The notes under the pieces are model-generated. The model ran no database searches and was not told the origin of the DNA. It was given only the letters and a program-made list of their open reading frames with translations. The translations under genes and the position numbers were made by a program. Below, piece after piece: positions 25,959 to 34,330 of a DNA stretch of 64,000 bases. This DNA is from Hongsoonwoonella zoysiae. GTDB taxonomy: Bacteria; Pseudomonadota; Alphaproteobacteria; Rhizobiales; Stappiaceae. Where the stretch lies: the NCBI RefSeq assembly GCF_013266695.1, contig NZ_JABRXF010000003.1, positions 62,001-126,000 of the forward strand. The letters run 5' to 3'. How positions within the stretch are numbered: position 1 is the stretch's first letter; each line of letters opens with the position of its first letter.

Positions 25959-27076
25959 AGGTCGCTATCGCCACGCCGATGAAGTCTATCGACGATCCGG
26001 TGCCTTCCGGTGAGCGCACGATGGCGCGCCTCATCGTAAAGGCTCTGCGTGCGGGAGGTCATGACGTCGAGGTCGCCACCGGTTTTCGTGCCTGGCGGCG
26101 CGAAGGCGGTGCCGAAATCCAGAAAGCCTTGGAACGAGAGGCGCTGGCGGAAGCGGGGCGTATTGCCGAACGCTGGGAGACCGAGATCGCCGCACCGGAC
26201 ATTTTTCTGACCTATCACCTTTATCACAAGGCGCCCGACTGGATCGGGCCCGCCCTCGCCGACCGGTTCTCCATTCCCTACGCGGTGGTCGAAGCAAGCC
26301 GCGCACCGAAGCGCCGCGCCGGAGACTGGGCTTACGGGTTCGCCGCCGCCGATGCGGCGCTTTCGCGTGCCGATGCCGTGGCCGCTCTCCATCGGGCGGA
26401 TGCCGAATGCCTGGGCGCGGTCGTGAGCGAGGATCGGCTTTCGATCCTTCCGCCGTTTCTCGATGCCGAACCCTTCAGGGCGGCAGCCCGGAATCCTGAG
26501 GCGGACGGCACGCCGCCGCGCCTTCTTGCCGTCGGCATGATGCGCGAGGGAGACAAGGAAAGCTCATACCGCGTGCTTGCAGAAGCCCTTGAAAAAATCG
26601 CCGATCTCGACTGGACGATCTCCCTCGTCGGCGGCGGACCGGCGAGGGAGCGCATCCTGAGTTGGTTCCCTCCAGAGCGCACGATCCATCGCGGTGCGGT
26701 CGAAGCCTGTGAAATGCCGGCGATCTACGCAAGTCATGACGTGCTCGTGTGGCCGGCCATACGCGAGGCTTTCGGCTTCGTCTTTCTGGAAGCTCAGGCA
26801 GGCGGCCTTGCGGTTGTCGGGGGCGCGACCTTCGGTGTGCCGGATATCGTCAGGGACGGTGTCACCGGCCTCTTGTCGCCGGAGGGCGATGCGGAAGCGC
26901 TTGCCCGCAACCTGCGGCGAATTTTGACCAAGCCGGGATTGCGAGAAAGGCTCGGCAAGGCGGCATCACGGTACATTTCAGCCGACCACGACCTTGCCGC
27001 CGGAACCGCCCGGTTGAACTCGCTTCTTGAGCGTGCCTTGCGGAACTTTGCCCGGCGGATTGGCCACAAATCATGA
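25955..27076 (+). CDS. Glycosyltransferase family 4
   Basis: Second GT4-type enzyme, 373 residues. N-terminal KVAIATPMKSIDDPVPSGER with a G-E-R loop, ATGFRAWRREGG, then the donor-binding half LLAVGMMREGDKESSYRVL near residue 190 and WPAIREAFGFVFLEAQAGGL near residue 267, carrying the E-x7-E motif. The variant RPxxGDWAYG-like segment KRRAGDWAYG suggests a subfamily distinct from the preceding enzyme. Overlaps both neighbours by four bases. Specificity unknown. Confidence 0.87.
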   Translation: MKVAIATPMKSIDDPVPSGERTMARLIVKALRAGGHDVEVATGFRAWRREGGAEIQKALEREALAEAGRIAERWETEIAAPDIFLTYHLYHKAPDWIGPALADRFSIPYAVVEASRAPKRRAGDWAYGFAAADAALSRADAVAALHRADAECLGAVVSEDRLSILPPFLDAEPFRAAARNPEADGTPPRLLAVGMMREGDKESSYRVLAEALEKIADLDWTISLVGGGPARERILSWFPPERTIHRGAVEACEMPAIYASHDVLVWPAIREAFGFVFLEAQAGGLAVVGGATFGVPDIVRDGVTGLLSPEGDAEALARNLRRILTKPGLRERLGKAASRYISADHDLAAGTARLNSLLERALRNFARRIGHKS

Positions 27077-28227
27077 CTTTCAAAGCCTTCATCCACGTTC
27101 AGCACCTTCTCGGCACCGGGCACGTCGTGCGCGCCAGCGCTATCGGGCGCGCATTGGCCGCGCGCGGAGTGGACGTCACGCTGGCGACCGGCAACCGGAT
27201 ACCGCAAACCGTCGAAACCGCCGGCTTGCGGGTCGTGGAGCTTCCCCCTGTGCGTACCCTCGACGCCCATTTCAACCGTTTCGTCACGCCGGACGGACGC
27301 GAGATCGACGACAATTGGAAATCCGCCCGAAGAAAGGCCACGCTCGATGCATTCATGAGCGATGATTTCGACCTTCTGCTGACCGAGACCTATCCCTTCG
27401 GACGGCGGCCTTTCGCATTTGAACTCGATGCGCTGGTGGAGGCGGCGAAATCGCGCGCACGCCTAGCCTTCATCGCAACCTCTATCCGCGACATTCTCGT
27501 GCGCAAGCAGGAGATCCACAAGGAAGAGTGGATGGCAAAGCGCGCGCTTGCCTCCTACGACCGGATCCTCGTCCACTCCGATCCTGAATTCGTGCGACTA
27601 GAGGCAAGCTTCCCGTTTGCCCGGGATATCGCCCACCTCCTGCGCTACACCGGATACGTGGACGGCGCGAATGCCCCGGAAGCGCCGGAGGGGCTTGGCG
27701 AGGACGAGGTAATCGTTTCCTGCGGCGGCGGCGCGGTGGGCCAGCATTTGCTTGAAACTGCGGTCGACGCGGCGAGCCTTTCCCGGCGCGCGGAAGATAC
27801 CGTATGGCGCATACTCGCAGGTCACGATATCGCCGAAGACGTGGTGGAAGCGCTGAAACACCGCGCTCCGTCCCATGTGATCGTCGAACGTGTGCGGCGC
27901 GACTTTCCTTCACTTTTGAAGCGGGCGCGAGCTTCCGTCAGCCAGGCAGGCTACAATACGGTGCTCGATATCCTGAACGCCGGGATTCCGGCGGTGTTCG
28001 TACCGTTTGCCCAAATCAAGGAGACCGAACAGCAGCAACGCGCCGATGCGATTGCCGCGAAAGGCTGCGCCATTGTCATTTCCGAAAAAAACCTGACGCC
28101 GGAGGGGCTGGCGGCGGCACTTGACGATGCGCTGGCACTCCCGCGCAAACACTTCCATGTTCGTCTTGGCGGTGCGGATGCAAGCGCGGAACTCCTTGTT
28201 GCAGACCTGAAGGAGCGGTTTTCATGA
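27073..28227 (+). CDS. Glycosyltransferase, MurG/GT28-like
   Basis: A 384-residue GT-B enzyme. N-terminal VQHLLGTGHVVRASAIGRAL gives the G-x-GHxxR loop; the C-terminal half has IVSCGGGAVGQHLLE and SQAGYNTVLDIL, matching the GT28-C nucleotide-sugar site, followed by VPFAQIKETEQQQRADAI. Same overall plan as the gene at 23403, with limited identity. Translationally coupled to both neighbours by ATGA overlaps. Probably adds one sugar of the same glycan. Confidence 0.83.
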   Translation: MTFKAFIHVQHLLGTGHVVRASAIGRALAARGVDVTLATGNRIPQTVETAGLRVVELPPVRTLDAHFNRFVTPDGREIDDNWKSARRKATLDAFMSDDFDLLLTETYPFGRRPFAFELDALVEAAKSRARLAFIATSIRDILVRKQEIHKEEWMAKRALASYDRILVHSDPEFVRLEASFPFARDIAHLLRYTGYVDGANAPEAPEGLGEDEVIVSCGGGAVGQHLLETAVDAASLSRRAEDTVWRILAGHDIAEDVVEALKHRAPSHVIVERVRRDFPSLLKRARASVSQAGYNTVLDILNAGIPAVFVPFAQIKETEQQQRADAIAAKGCAIVISEKNLTPEGLAAALDDALALPRKHFHVRLGGADASAELLVADLKERFS

Positions 28228-29009
28228 GCAAGGCCGAACTGCGCTTCTTCCGCGACACACTTCAAGGCCATCTGGACTGGTTCGCCGAACGGGGGCAGAA
28301 GGCACGCTTCTGGTGGCGCGACGACGATGCAGTTGCGCCTACGCCAAAGCTCGATCGCTTGCTTGAGATCGCAAACCGGTTCGAAGCGCAGGTTGCGCTT
28401 GCCGTCATTCCGGCTGCAGCGACGCCCGAACTTGCCGAAAGGCTGAAGAACGAGGCGCATGCGGTCGTCTTTCAACACGGCTTCCGGCATGTGAACCATC
28501 AAAGGAAGGATCTGGGTGAGAAGGCAGCCGAACTCGGTGTGCGGCGCGACCCGGATGAAGCGATCGCCGAACTGAAGCAAGGATACGACATTCTGGAGGC
28601 GCTTTTCGGCGAAAGGTTCCTTCCCGCGCTCGTGCCTCCATGGAACCGGATCGCGCCGGCAATCGTCCGGCGCCTGCTCGAGGCCGGGCTGAATGGGCTG
28701 TCCACCTTCACCTGGATGCACCCCTATTCGCGGCATCAGCTTCAGGCCCATGTCGACATCATCAAATGGAAGAAGGGGCGAAGCTTCATCGGCTTTCATT
28801 GCGCGGCAATACGCTACGACCTGCAACTTATGCGCAGGCGAAACGCGCCGGACGAACCCATCGGCATTTTGACGCATCATCTCGATCATGATGAAGCCTG
28901 CTTCGAATTTCTTATGGAACTTTTTTCGATTATTCGAGAGCACCCGGGAGCGGAAATTTCGCCCGTCCGGGAGTTGGTGCTGCCGGTTGGGAAGAAATTG
29001 CCGTACTGA
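28224..29009 (+). CDS. Polysaccharide deacetylase (NodB-like)
   Basis: Carbohydrate esterase family 4-like protein of 261 residues. Motif 1 is WWRDDDAVAP near residue 30, giving the catalytic and metal aspartates; motif 2 is QHGFRHVNH near residue 85, giving the metal histidines; later motifs are PPWNRIAP and LTHHLDHDE. No signal peptide is seen, so it would act in the cytoplasm on a lipid-linked or nucleotide-linked sugar, or on glycan before export. Last member of the ATGA-coupled run. It predicts a glycan with N-acetyl or O-acetyl groups that are partly removed. Confidence 0.85.
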   Translation: MSKAELRFFRDTLQGHLDWFAERGQKARFWWRDDDAVAPTPKLDRLLEIANRFEAQVALAVIPAAATPELAERLKNEAHAVVFQHGFRHVNHQRKDLGEKAAELGVRRDPDEAIAELKQGYDILEALFGERFLPALVPPWNRIAPAIVRRLLEAGLNGLSTFTWMHPYSRHQLQAHVDIIKWKKGRSFIGFHCAAIRYDLQLMRRRNAPDEPIGILTHHLDHDEACFEFLMELFSIIREHPGAEISPVRELVLPVGKKLPY

Positions 29010-29099
29010 ATCCATATTTGGAATTAAATACTCATTATCATTATATTATTTCTGCTTTTCTCGCGAAATCGGATCATGGCCGCGAAGGGCAGTCAGCCA

Positions 29100-29489
29100 A
29101 TGTCGAGACGGCTCGATCGATTGAAATCATGGGCGAAGGGCATCAAACGCGACGTCCTGGTCCTTTGGCTCGCCGCCAGGGACAGGCGCGTGCACTGGTC
29201 CGTAAAGGCAGCGGCCGCGCTGATTGCCGCCTATGCCCTCTCACCCATCGACCTGATACCAGACTTCATCCCCATCGTCGGATATCTCGATGATTTGCTG
29301 ATTGTACCGCTCGGAGTTGCGCTGGTGGTCAGGATGATTCCGTGTGATGTGATCCATGAACTGCGCGTCCAGTCGGCGGCGATCATGGAACGACCGGTCA
29401 GCCGCGCCGGCGCCGTACTTGTTGTTTTGTCCTGGTTAGCGTTCGCCCAGGTATTGGGGGCTGCCGCATGGACTGCGACATTGGGTTGA
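29100..29489 (+). CDS. YkvA family (DUF1232) membrane protein
   Basis: Small inner-membrane protein of 129 residues. The DUF1232 signature is LSPIDLIPDFIPIVGYLDD near residues 43-61, followed by LLIVPLGVALVVRMIP; a further hydrophobic segment lies at the C-terminus. Basic N-terminus. I chose the ATG at 29100, behind AAGGGCAG, over one at 29076. The short upstream region (29010-29075) is strikingly AT-rich and probably a promoter, so this gene is likely independent of the glycan run. Function unknown. Confidence 0.82.
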   Translation: MSRRLDRLKSWAKGIKRDVLVLWLAARDRRVHWSVKAAAALIAAYALSPIDLIPDFIPIVGYLDDLLIVPLGVALVVRMIPCDVIHELRVQSAAIMERPVSRAGAVLVVLSWLAFAQVLGAAAWTATLG

Positions 29490-29541
29490 GGCGTGCCGAA
29501 CGGGGCCCTCTCGAAATCCGTACCCGCCCGGCGCAAGCCTG

Positions 29542-30132
29542 TCAGCGAATTGGCCTGATAAGGCGCAACCGCCAGGTGACGCTTTTTCTGTCCGACGTCA
29601 GGCGATAATCGTCCAGAACCTCCCACTCGGGCTCGTCGGTCGCCTCCCAAAGCCGGGCGATCAGCCGGTTTGCACCTGAATCCGGGCGTTTGGGCGAATA
29701 CATGGAAATGGCCATGACGCCATTTTCATCCAGAAAGGGAATATAGCGCGCGACGACGGCCGCCGGATCCCCGGCAAAGTGAAGCACCTCGTTGAAGACC
29801 ACAGCCGAGAACGTTTCTCCCCCTCCGGGCGTGAAGGTGTGCATGTCCCCTGCCCTGAGGCTTGCGACCGCCGGGTCGACATCGGCGAATTCCAGCGCAG
29901 CCGGAGCAAGGTCGACGCCGACATATCGCCGGATGCCCATCGGCCTTAGCCGTTCATACAAGAGCCCTTCGCCGCAACCTATATCGAGCACGCTCCCCAA
30001 ACAGTCGTTCAGCGAAAGCCACATGCCGATAATGCCGTAACGCCCGCTTTCAGGAAGATCACGCAGGAAATCCCACCGCCCGCCCCGGTATTCCTCGTCC
30101 CAGCCTTCCGCCGTGCTCGCGTTTTTCGACAT
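29542..30132 (-). CDS. Class I SAM-dependent methyltransferase
   Basis: Rossmann-fold methyltransferase of 196 residues. Motif I is VLDIGCGEGLLYERL near residue 50, the acidic strand-2 residue is in YVGVDLAPAALE, and the post-I region contains AVVFNEVLHFAG. The N-terminal WDEEYRGGRWDFL is common in small-molecule methyltransferases (Methyltransf_11/25 group). The ATG at 30132 follows GAGG, 26 bases after the OppC-like permease stop, making it the last gene of the importer operon. It could modify the imported compound or belong to the nearby glycan genes, which it converges on. Substrate unknown. Confidence 0.83.
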   Translation of the reverse strand: MSKNASTAEGWDEEYRGGRWDFLRDLPESGRYGIIGMWLSLNDCLGSVLDIGCGEGLLYERLRPMGIRRYVGVDLAPAALEFADVDPAVASLRAGDMHTFTPGGGETFSAVVFNEVLHFAGDPAAVVARYIPFLDENGVMAISMYSPKRPDSGANRLIARLWEATDEPEWEVLDDYRLTSDRKSVTWRLRLIRPIR

Positions 30133-30158
30133 TCGATGCCTCGGATTTTTCTCACTGC

Positions 30159-31352
30159 TTATTTGTAGGGATCGGCCGCATCCCTCATGCCGTCGCCCAT
30201 GAAGTTGAAGGCAAGCACGACGATGATGATCGGCACGACCGGAGCCATCAACCACGGATAAACGACGATGACGGAGATGTCCTGAGCCTCGTTCAGCATG
30301 ACACCCCAGGACACGGCGGGCCGCCGCAAACCCAGGTTGAGGAAGGAGAGCGCCGTTTCGCCAAGGATCATCGCCGGGATCGAAAGCGTCGCGGAAGCGA
30401 TGATATGGCTGGTAAAGCCCGGCAGAAGGTGCTTGCGGATGACGCGGCCCGGCTTTGCCCCCATGAGCACGGCCGCGCGCGCGTATTCTTCTTCGCGAAG
30501 CGCCAGCAGTTTCGAGCGGACGGCGCGCGCAAGCCCCGGCCAGTCGAGAAGGCCGAGAATGACCGTGATTCCGAGGTAGATCCACACCGGCGACCACGTC
30601 ACGGGAAGGGCCGCTGAAAGCGCCATCCACAGCGGCAGTTCCGGCAGGGAACGCAGAATCTCGATCATCCTTTGCACGACACTGTCGAGCAACCCGCCGA
30701 AATAACCCGCGATACCGCCGAAGAACATGCCGAGCACGATGGATATCGTAACGCCGATGATGCCGACGGTCAGTGACAGGCGCGCGCCGTAAATCAGGCC
30801 GGAATAGACGTCCCGCCCCAATCGGTCGGTGCCGAGAAGATAGAGCGTCCCTCCTTCCGCCGGGCATATCACGTGGAAATCCCACGGGATAAGCCCCCAG
30901 AAATCATAGTCCGAACCGCGGCAGAAAAAGCGGATCGGATAGACTTGAGTACGGTCCTCGGTGAACACCCATTTGACCGTCTCGATATCTATTTCCGATG
31001 TCATGCCGTAGACGAAGGGGCCTACGAACTCCCCTTCGTGAAAGAAGTGCACCTTCTGGGGCGGAGCGAAGAGATGGTCATTCGACCGCTGGTTCGCCGT
31101 ATAGGGCGCGATGATCTCGGCAAAAGGTACGTTGAGATAAAAAAGGACCAGGATGACGCCCGACCAGAGTGCGATCTTGTGGCGGCGGAACTTCCACCAC
31201 ATGATCTGCCATTGCGACGCCTGGTAGTAACGCTCCTGCGCGGGAGTGAGCGTTTCCATCGATGCCGGGTTGAACGGCTCCGGATTGACGTAGTGGCCGG
31301 CGCCGGGATCGGCCATATCCATCGAGGCATTCTTCTTGCGCGAACCGCTCAT
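30159..31352 (-). CDS. ABC transporter permease, OppC/YejE type
   Basis: Inner-membrane permease of 397 residues, longer than typical OppC (about 300) because of a large periplasmic loop (roughly residues 85-170) after the first membrane segment. The C-terminal part has the EAA cytoplasmic loop REEEYARAAVLMGAKPGRVI near residue 290 and SIPAMILGETALSFLNLGL. Such long loops occur in YejE- and AgpC-like permeases. Overlaps the OppB-like gene by four bases. Confidence 0.92.
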   Translation of the reverse strand: MSGSRKKNASMDMADPGAGHYVNPEPFNPASMETLTPAQERYYQASQWQIMWWKFRRHKIALWSGVILVLFYLNVPFAEIIAPYTANQRSNDHLFAPPQKVHFFHEGEFVGPFVYGMTSEIDIETVKWVFTEDRTQVYPIRFFCRGSDYDFWGLIPWDFHVICPAEGGTLYLLGTDRLGRDVYSGLIYGARLSLTVGIIGVTISIVLGMFFGGIAGYFGGLLDSVVQRMIEILRSLPELPLWMALSAALPVTWSPVWIYLGITVILGLLDWPGLARAVRSKLLALREEEYARAAVLMGAKPGRVIRKHLLPGFTSHIIASATLSIPAMILGETALSFLNLGLRRPAVSWGVMLNEAQDISVIVVYPWLMAPVVPIIIVVLAFNFMGDGMRDAADPYK

Positions 31353-32374
31353 GGCGAAACCCTCCCGCCAAGGCGAATGCGCGGATCGAGCACTGCAAGG
31401 AGAAGATCCGATACGAGCATGCCCAGAAGTGTCAGCATAGCCACGAACAACAGTATGAAGCCGGACAAATACTGGTCCTGCGATTGCAAGGCATTGAGCA
31501 GGATCGGCCCGACCGTCGGCAGATTGAGAACGACGGAAACGATAACCGATCCTGAGACGAGCGAGGGGATCAGGTTGCCGATATCGGCAATGAACGGATT
31601 AAGCGCCATGCGCAGTGGATATTTCACCAGAAGGTGCGTCTCGCGCATGCCCTTCGCGCGTGCCGTCGTCACATACTGCTTATGAAGCTCGTCGAGGAGG
31701 TTCGCCCGGAGCCTGCGGATCATCGCCGCCGTACCCGAGGTGCCGATGACTATGGTCGGCACAATGAGATGCGCAAGCACCGACAAGACCTTGTCGGCGC
31801 TCCACGGCTCGCCGATGTATCGCGGATCCATGAGCCCGCCGACCGAAAGGCCGAACCAGCGATTGGCGAGATAAAGCATGATGAGCCCGAGCAGGAAATT
31901 CGGTGTTGCCAGCCCGATGTAGCCCAGGAAGGTAAACCCGTAATCGGCCCAGGAATATTGCCTTGTCGCGGAATAAATACCGATCGGGAAGGCGACAATG
32001 TATACGAACAGGATCGTCGCGGTGTTCAGGATGATCGTGAGCGGCAGCGTGGGCCCGACAACCTCGGACACCGGGCGGTCGAACTCGAACGACCAGCCCC
32101 AGTTTCCCTGAATCAGGCCGTCAAAGCCGTGCGGGCCCGGCCACAGTCCCACCCAGATCAGATATCGCTCCAGGAAGGGCTTATCGAGCGCGAATTCCTG
32201 GCGCAGGAACTCAAGCTTGGCGATCGACGCGCTCTCGCCGGTTGCCCGAAGCGCGGCGATCTGGTTGGAAATGTAGTCTCCGGCGGGAAGCTCGATGATG
32301 AAGAACGTCAGGAAGCTGATCACAAGTAGCGTCGGGATCATGGCGAAGATCCGTCGCGCGATGTAATAAAGCAT
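31349..32374 (-). CDS. ABC transporter permease, OppB/YejB type
   Basis: Inner-membrane permease of 341 residues with six expected segments. N-terminal MLYYIARRIFAMIPTLLVIS is the classic OppB start; the EAA loop is YVTTARAKGMRETHLLVKYP near residue 245. It starts 58 bases after the binding-protein stop and overlaps the second permease by ATGA. Confidence 0.93.
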   Translation of the reverse strand: MLYYIARRIFAMIPTLLVISFLTFFIIELPAGDYISNQIAALRATGESASIAKLEFLRQEFALDKPFLERYLIWVGLWPGPHGFDGLIQGNWGWSFEFDRPVSEVVGPTLPLTIILNTATILFVYIVAFPIGIYSATRQYSWADYGFTFLGYIGLATPNFLLGLIMLYLANRWFGLSVGGLMDPRYIGEPWSADKVLSVLAHLIVPTIVIGTSGTAAMIRRLRANLLDELHKQYVTTARAKGMRETHLLVKYPLRMALNPFIADIGNLIPSLVSGSVIVSVVLNLPTVGPILLNALQSQDQYLSGFILLFVAMLTLLGMLVSDLLLAVLDPRIRLGGRVSP

Positions 32375-32431
32375 ACCCTGACGTCCCTCGGATCTTAGCG
32401 CAAGTCTGCCGTTAAGCCGGCTCTTCGCGCC

Positions 32432-34330
32432 TTACTGGAAGAAAAATTCGTCCATGCGGTGGATTCCGAAGTGCGCCCCCGGATCCCAGCCGTAGATACC
32501 TTCCTTGGGGACATTCTCCAAGCCCTTGACCACAACCGGCTGGCGAACTTCCGACACGAGGCCGATATGGATCGTCTCTCTGGCGTGAATATCCAGCATT
32601 TCCTTCCAGATCTTTTCGCGTTCGTCCCGCGAGGAGGAAGCGAGCCAGGAATTGTAAAGTTCGATCAGGCGTTCAGCAGGCTTCCAATCGGGCTTTTCAC
32701 CCGACTTGCCGTCGGTCTCGTAATAATCGCCCCACAGCGCCCAGGACAGGAAGACGCCCTGTGTCGGCGCGTAATCCTCAGGCGGCATATCCGGTGTCGG
32801 TATGCCGTTCTCGAACCCCGACCAGACGGACATGACAAGATCGCCCGACATCGCCCGGTCGCGAATGGTGTCGCGCTGGCTGGGCTTGGCGAAAAGCTTC
32901 ACGCCAATGCCCTTCCACGTCTCGGCTATGAGTTCCAACGCGTCGAGCTGCGTCTGATCCTCGCCCGCCGTCTCGACGATGATTTCAAGCGGGCGGCCGT
33001 CGGGAAGCAGGCGAATACCGTCGCCACGGCGTTTCGTCAGGCCGATTTCATCGAGAAGGGCATTCGCCTCTTGCGGATCGTATCCGGCCCAGTCGGAACG
33101 GTAATGATCCTCATACAGCGGGCTTAGCGGCAGCACGATATCATTGCCGGGCCTGCCGAAGCCGAAATAGAGCACCTTGTTTATAAGATCTCGATCGATG
33201 CCAAGCGACAATGCATGGCGAAAGCGCGTATCGCGGTTCAACTCCCGCCACACCGGATCCTTCGCAGTAAGATTGGGGAGAAGCGAGATTTCCGAGCCTT
33301 TCGAAATCGGCCAGAGATAGGTCTTGTAGCCCGACTGGGCTTCCCCCTGCTTGAGAACGGTGATGTCCGAAAAGCCGATATTCCTGGCCTGAAGCTCGAC
33401 CTCCCCGGCTTGCGTCTTGGCGGGAATGATCTTGCCGTCGGCAACGGTCATGATCACTTCATCGACGTAAGGAAGCTGCTGCCCGGCCGTATCGACCCGG
33501 TGATAATAGGGATTTCTGACGAGCACGAACCGCCGGCCTTCCTCGCCGCCACGCTTGCGCACCCATGGCTGCAAGCTCGGCAGGTCCGGGTTCATCGCGT
33601 CATACATCTCGTCCTTCTTGTTGAAGAGCGGTGCCCATCCGCGAACCTTTTCCCTTTCCGCCATGGCCTCCAGCTTGGCCGCATCCGCGTATTTTGCGTG
33701 GAACTGCTTCAGATAGTGCGCCGGCCTGTAGATGAAGGGAGGGCGCGATTTCGCCAACTCCGGCAGCAACAGCGGGTTCGGCTGATCCCAGGAAAAGCGC
33801 ACCGTCGTCTCGTCGACGACCTCGAATACCGGCGGCTTGTCGCCCGAAAGCATGAACCGCGGCAGGCCGGTCGGCTGCAGGTCGGGGTTCGTTGCGATGT
33901 CTTCGTACCAGAAGCGGATATCCTCGGACGTGAAGGGGTGTCCGTCCGACCACTTGTGGCCCTTTCTCAAGTGAAGGGTGAAGACCTTGTCGTCCTCCAC
34001 CTCCACGTCGCGAAGGATGTCGGGCTTGAGTTCGAGCTGATCCGTATATCCGACAAGGCGCGCATAGCCCCAAACGTTGATGAGCCTGACATCCTTGGCC
34101 CTGCCGATAAGAGTATCGATCTTGCCGCCCGGCTTGCCGATCTTTCTCCCCCGCTCCTCCAGTTCGACCACGAGCGGTTCTTGCGGAACGCGCTCCGCAA
34201 CAGGCGGCAGGTCCTTGCCCACCCTGCTGCTGAGCGAGGGCGTTTCCTTGAATTCCAGCGCTCCTGCCGGGAGCGCAAGCGCCGCCGCCATGAAGGCGCC
34301 GGCTGCAAAGTGACCGATGACGCGGATCAT
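32432..34330 (-). CDS. ABC transporter periplasmic binding protein, SBP family 5
   Basis: Large extracytoplasmic binding protein of 632 residues with a signal peptide (MIRVIGHFAAGAFMAAALAL, cleavage near PAGALE). Cluster C / family 5 features: LRKGHKWSDGHPFTSEDIRF near residue 140 and RFRHALSLGIDRDLI near residue 375. At over 600 residues it is longer than OppA and closer in size to YejA- or AgpA-type proteins (AgpA binds alpha-galactosides in Sinorhizobium). Cargo could be a peptide or an oligosaccharide. The ATG at 34330 overlaps the ATPase stop by four bases and follows GGAGGCGG. Confidence 0.9.
   Translation of the reverse strand: MIRVIGHFAAGAFMAAALALPAGALEFKETPSLSSRVGKDLPPVAERVPQEPLVVELEERGRKIGKPGGKIDTLIGRAKDVRLINVWGYARLVGYTDQLELKPDILRDVEVEDDKVFTLHLRKGHKWSDGHPFTSEDIRFWYEDIATNPDLQPTGLPRFMLSGDKPPVFEVVDETTVRFSWDQPNPLLLPELAKSRPPFIYRPAHYLKQFHAKYADAAKLEAMAEREKVRGWAPLFNKKDEMYDAMNPDLPSLQPWVRKRGGEEGRRFVLVRNPYYHRVDTAGQQLPYVDEVIMTVADGKIIPAKTQAGEVELQARNIGFSDITVLKQGEAQSGYKTYLWPISKGSEISLLPNLTAKDPVWRELNRDTRFRHALSLGIDRDLINKVLYFGFGRPGNDIVLPLSPLYEDHYRSDWAGYDPQEANALLDEIGLTKRRGDGIRLLPDGRPLEIIVETAGEDQTQLDALELIAETWKGIGVKLFAKPSQRDTIRDRAMSGDLVMSVWSGFENGIPTPDMPPEDYAPTQGVFLSWALWGDYYETDGKSGEKPDWKPAERLIELYNSWLASSSRDEREKIWKEMLDIHARETIHIGLVSEVRQPVVVKGLENVPKEGIYGWDPGAHFGIHRMDEFFFQ

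Noticed and set aside
30135-30885. N-terminal extension of the methyltransferase frame
   Set aside because: The extension overlaps the OppC-like permease in another frame; methyltransferase homology begins at the ATG at 30132.
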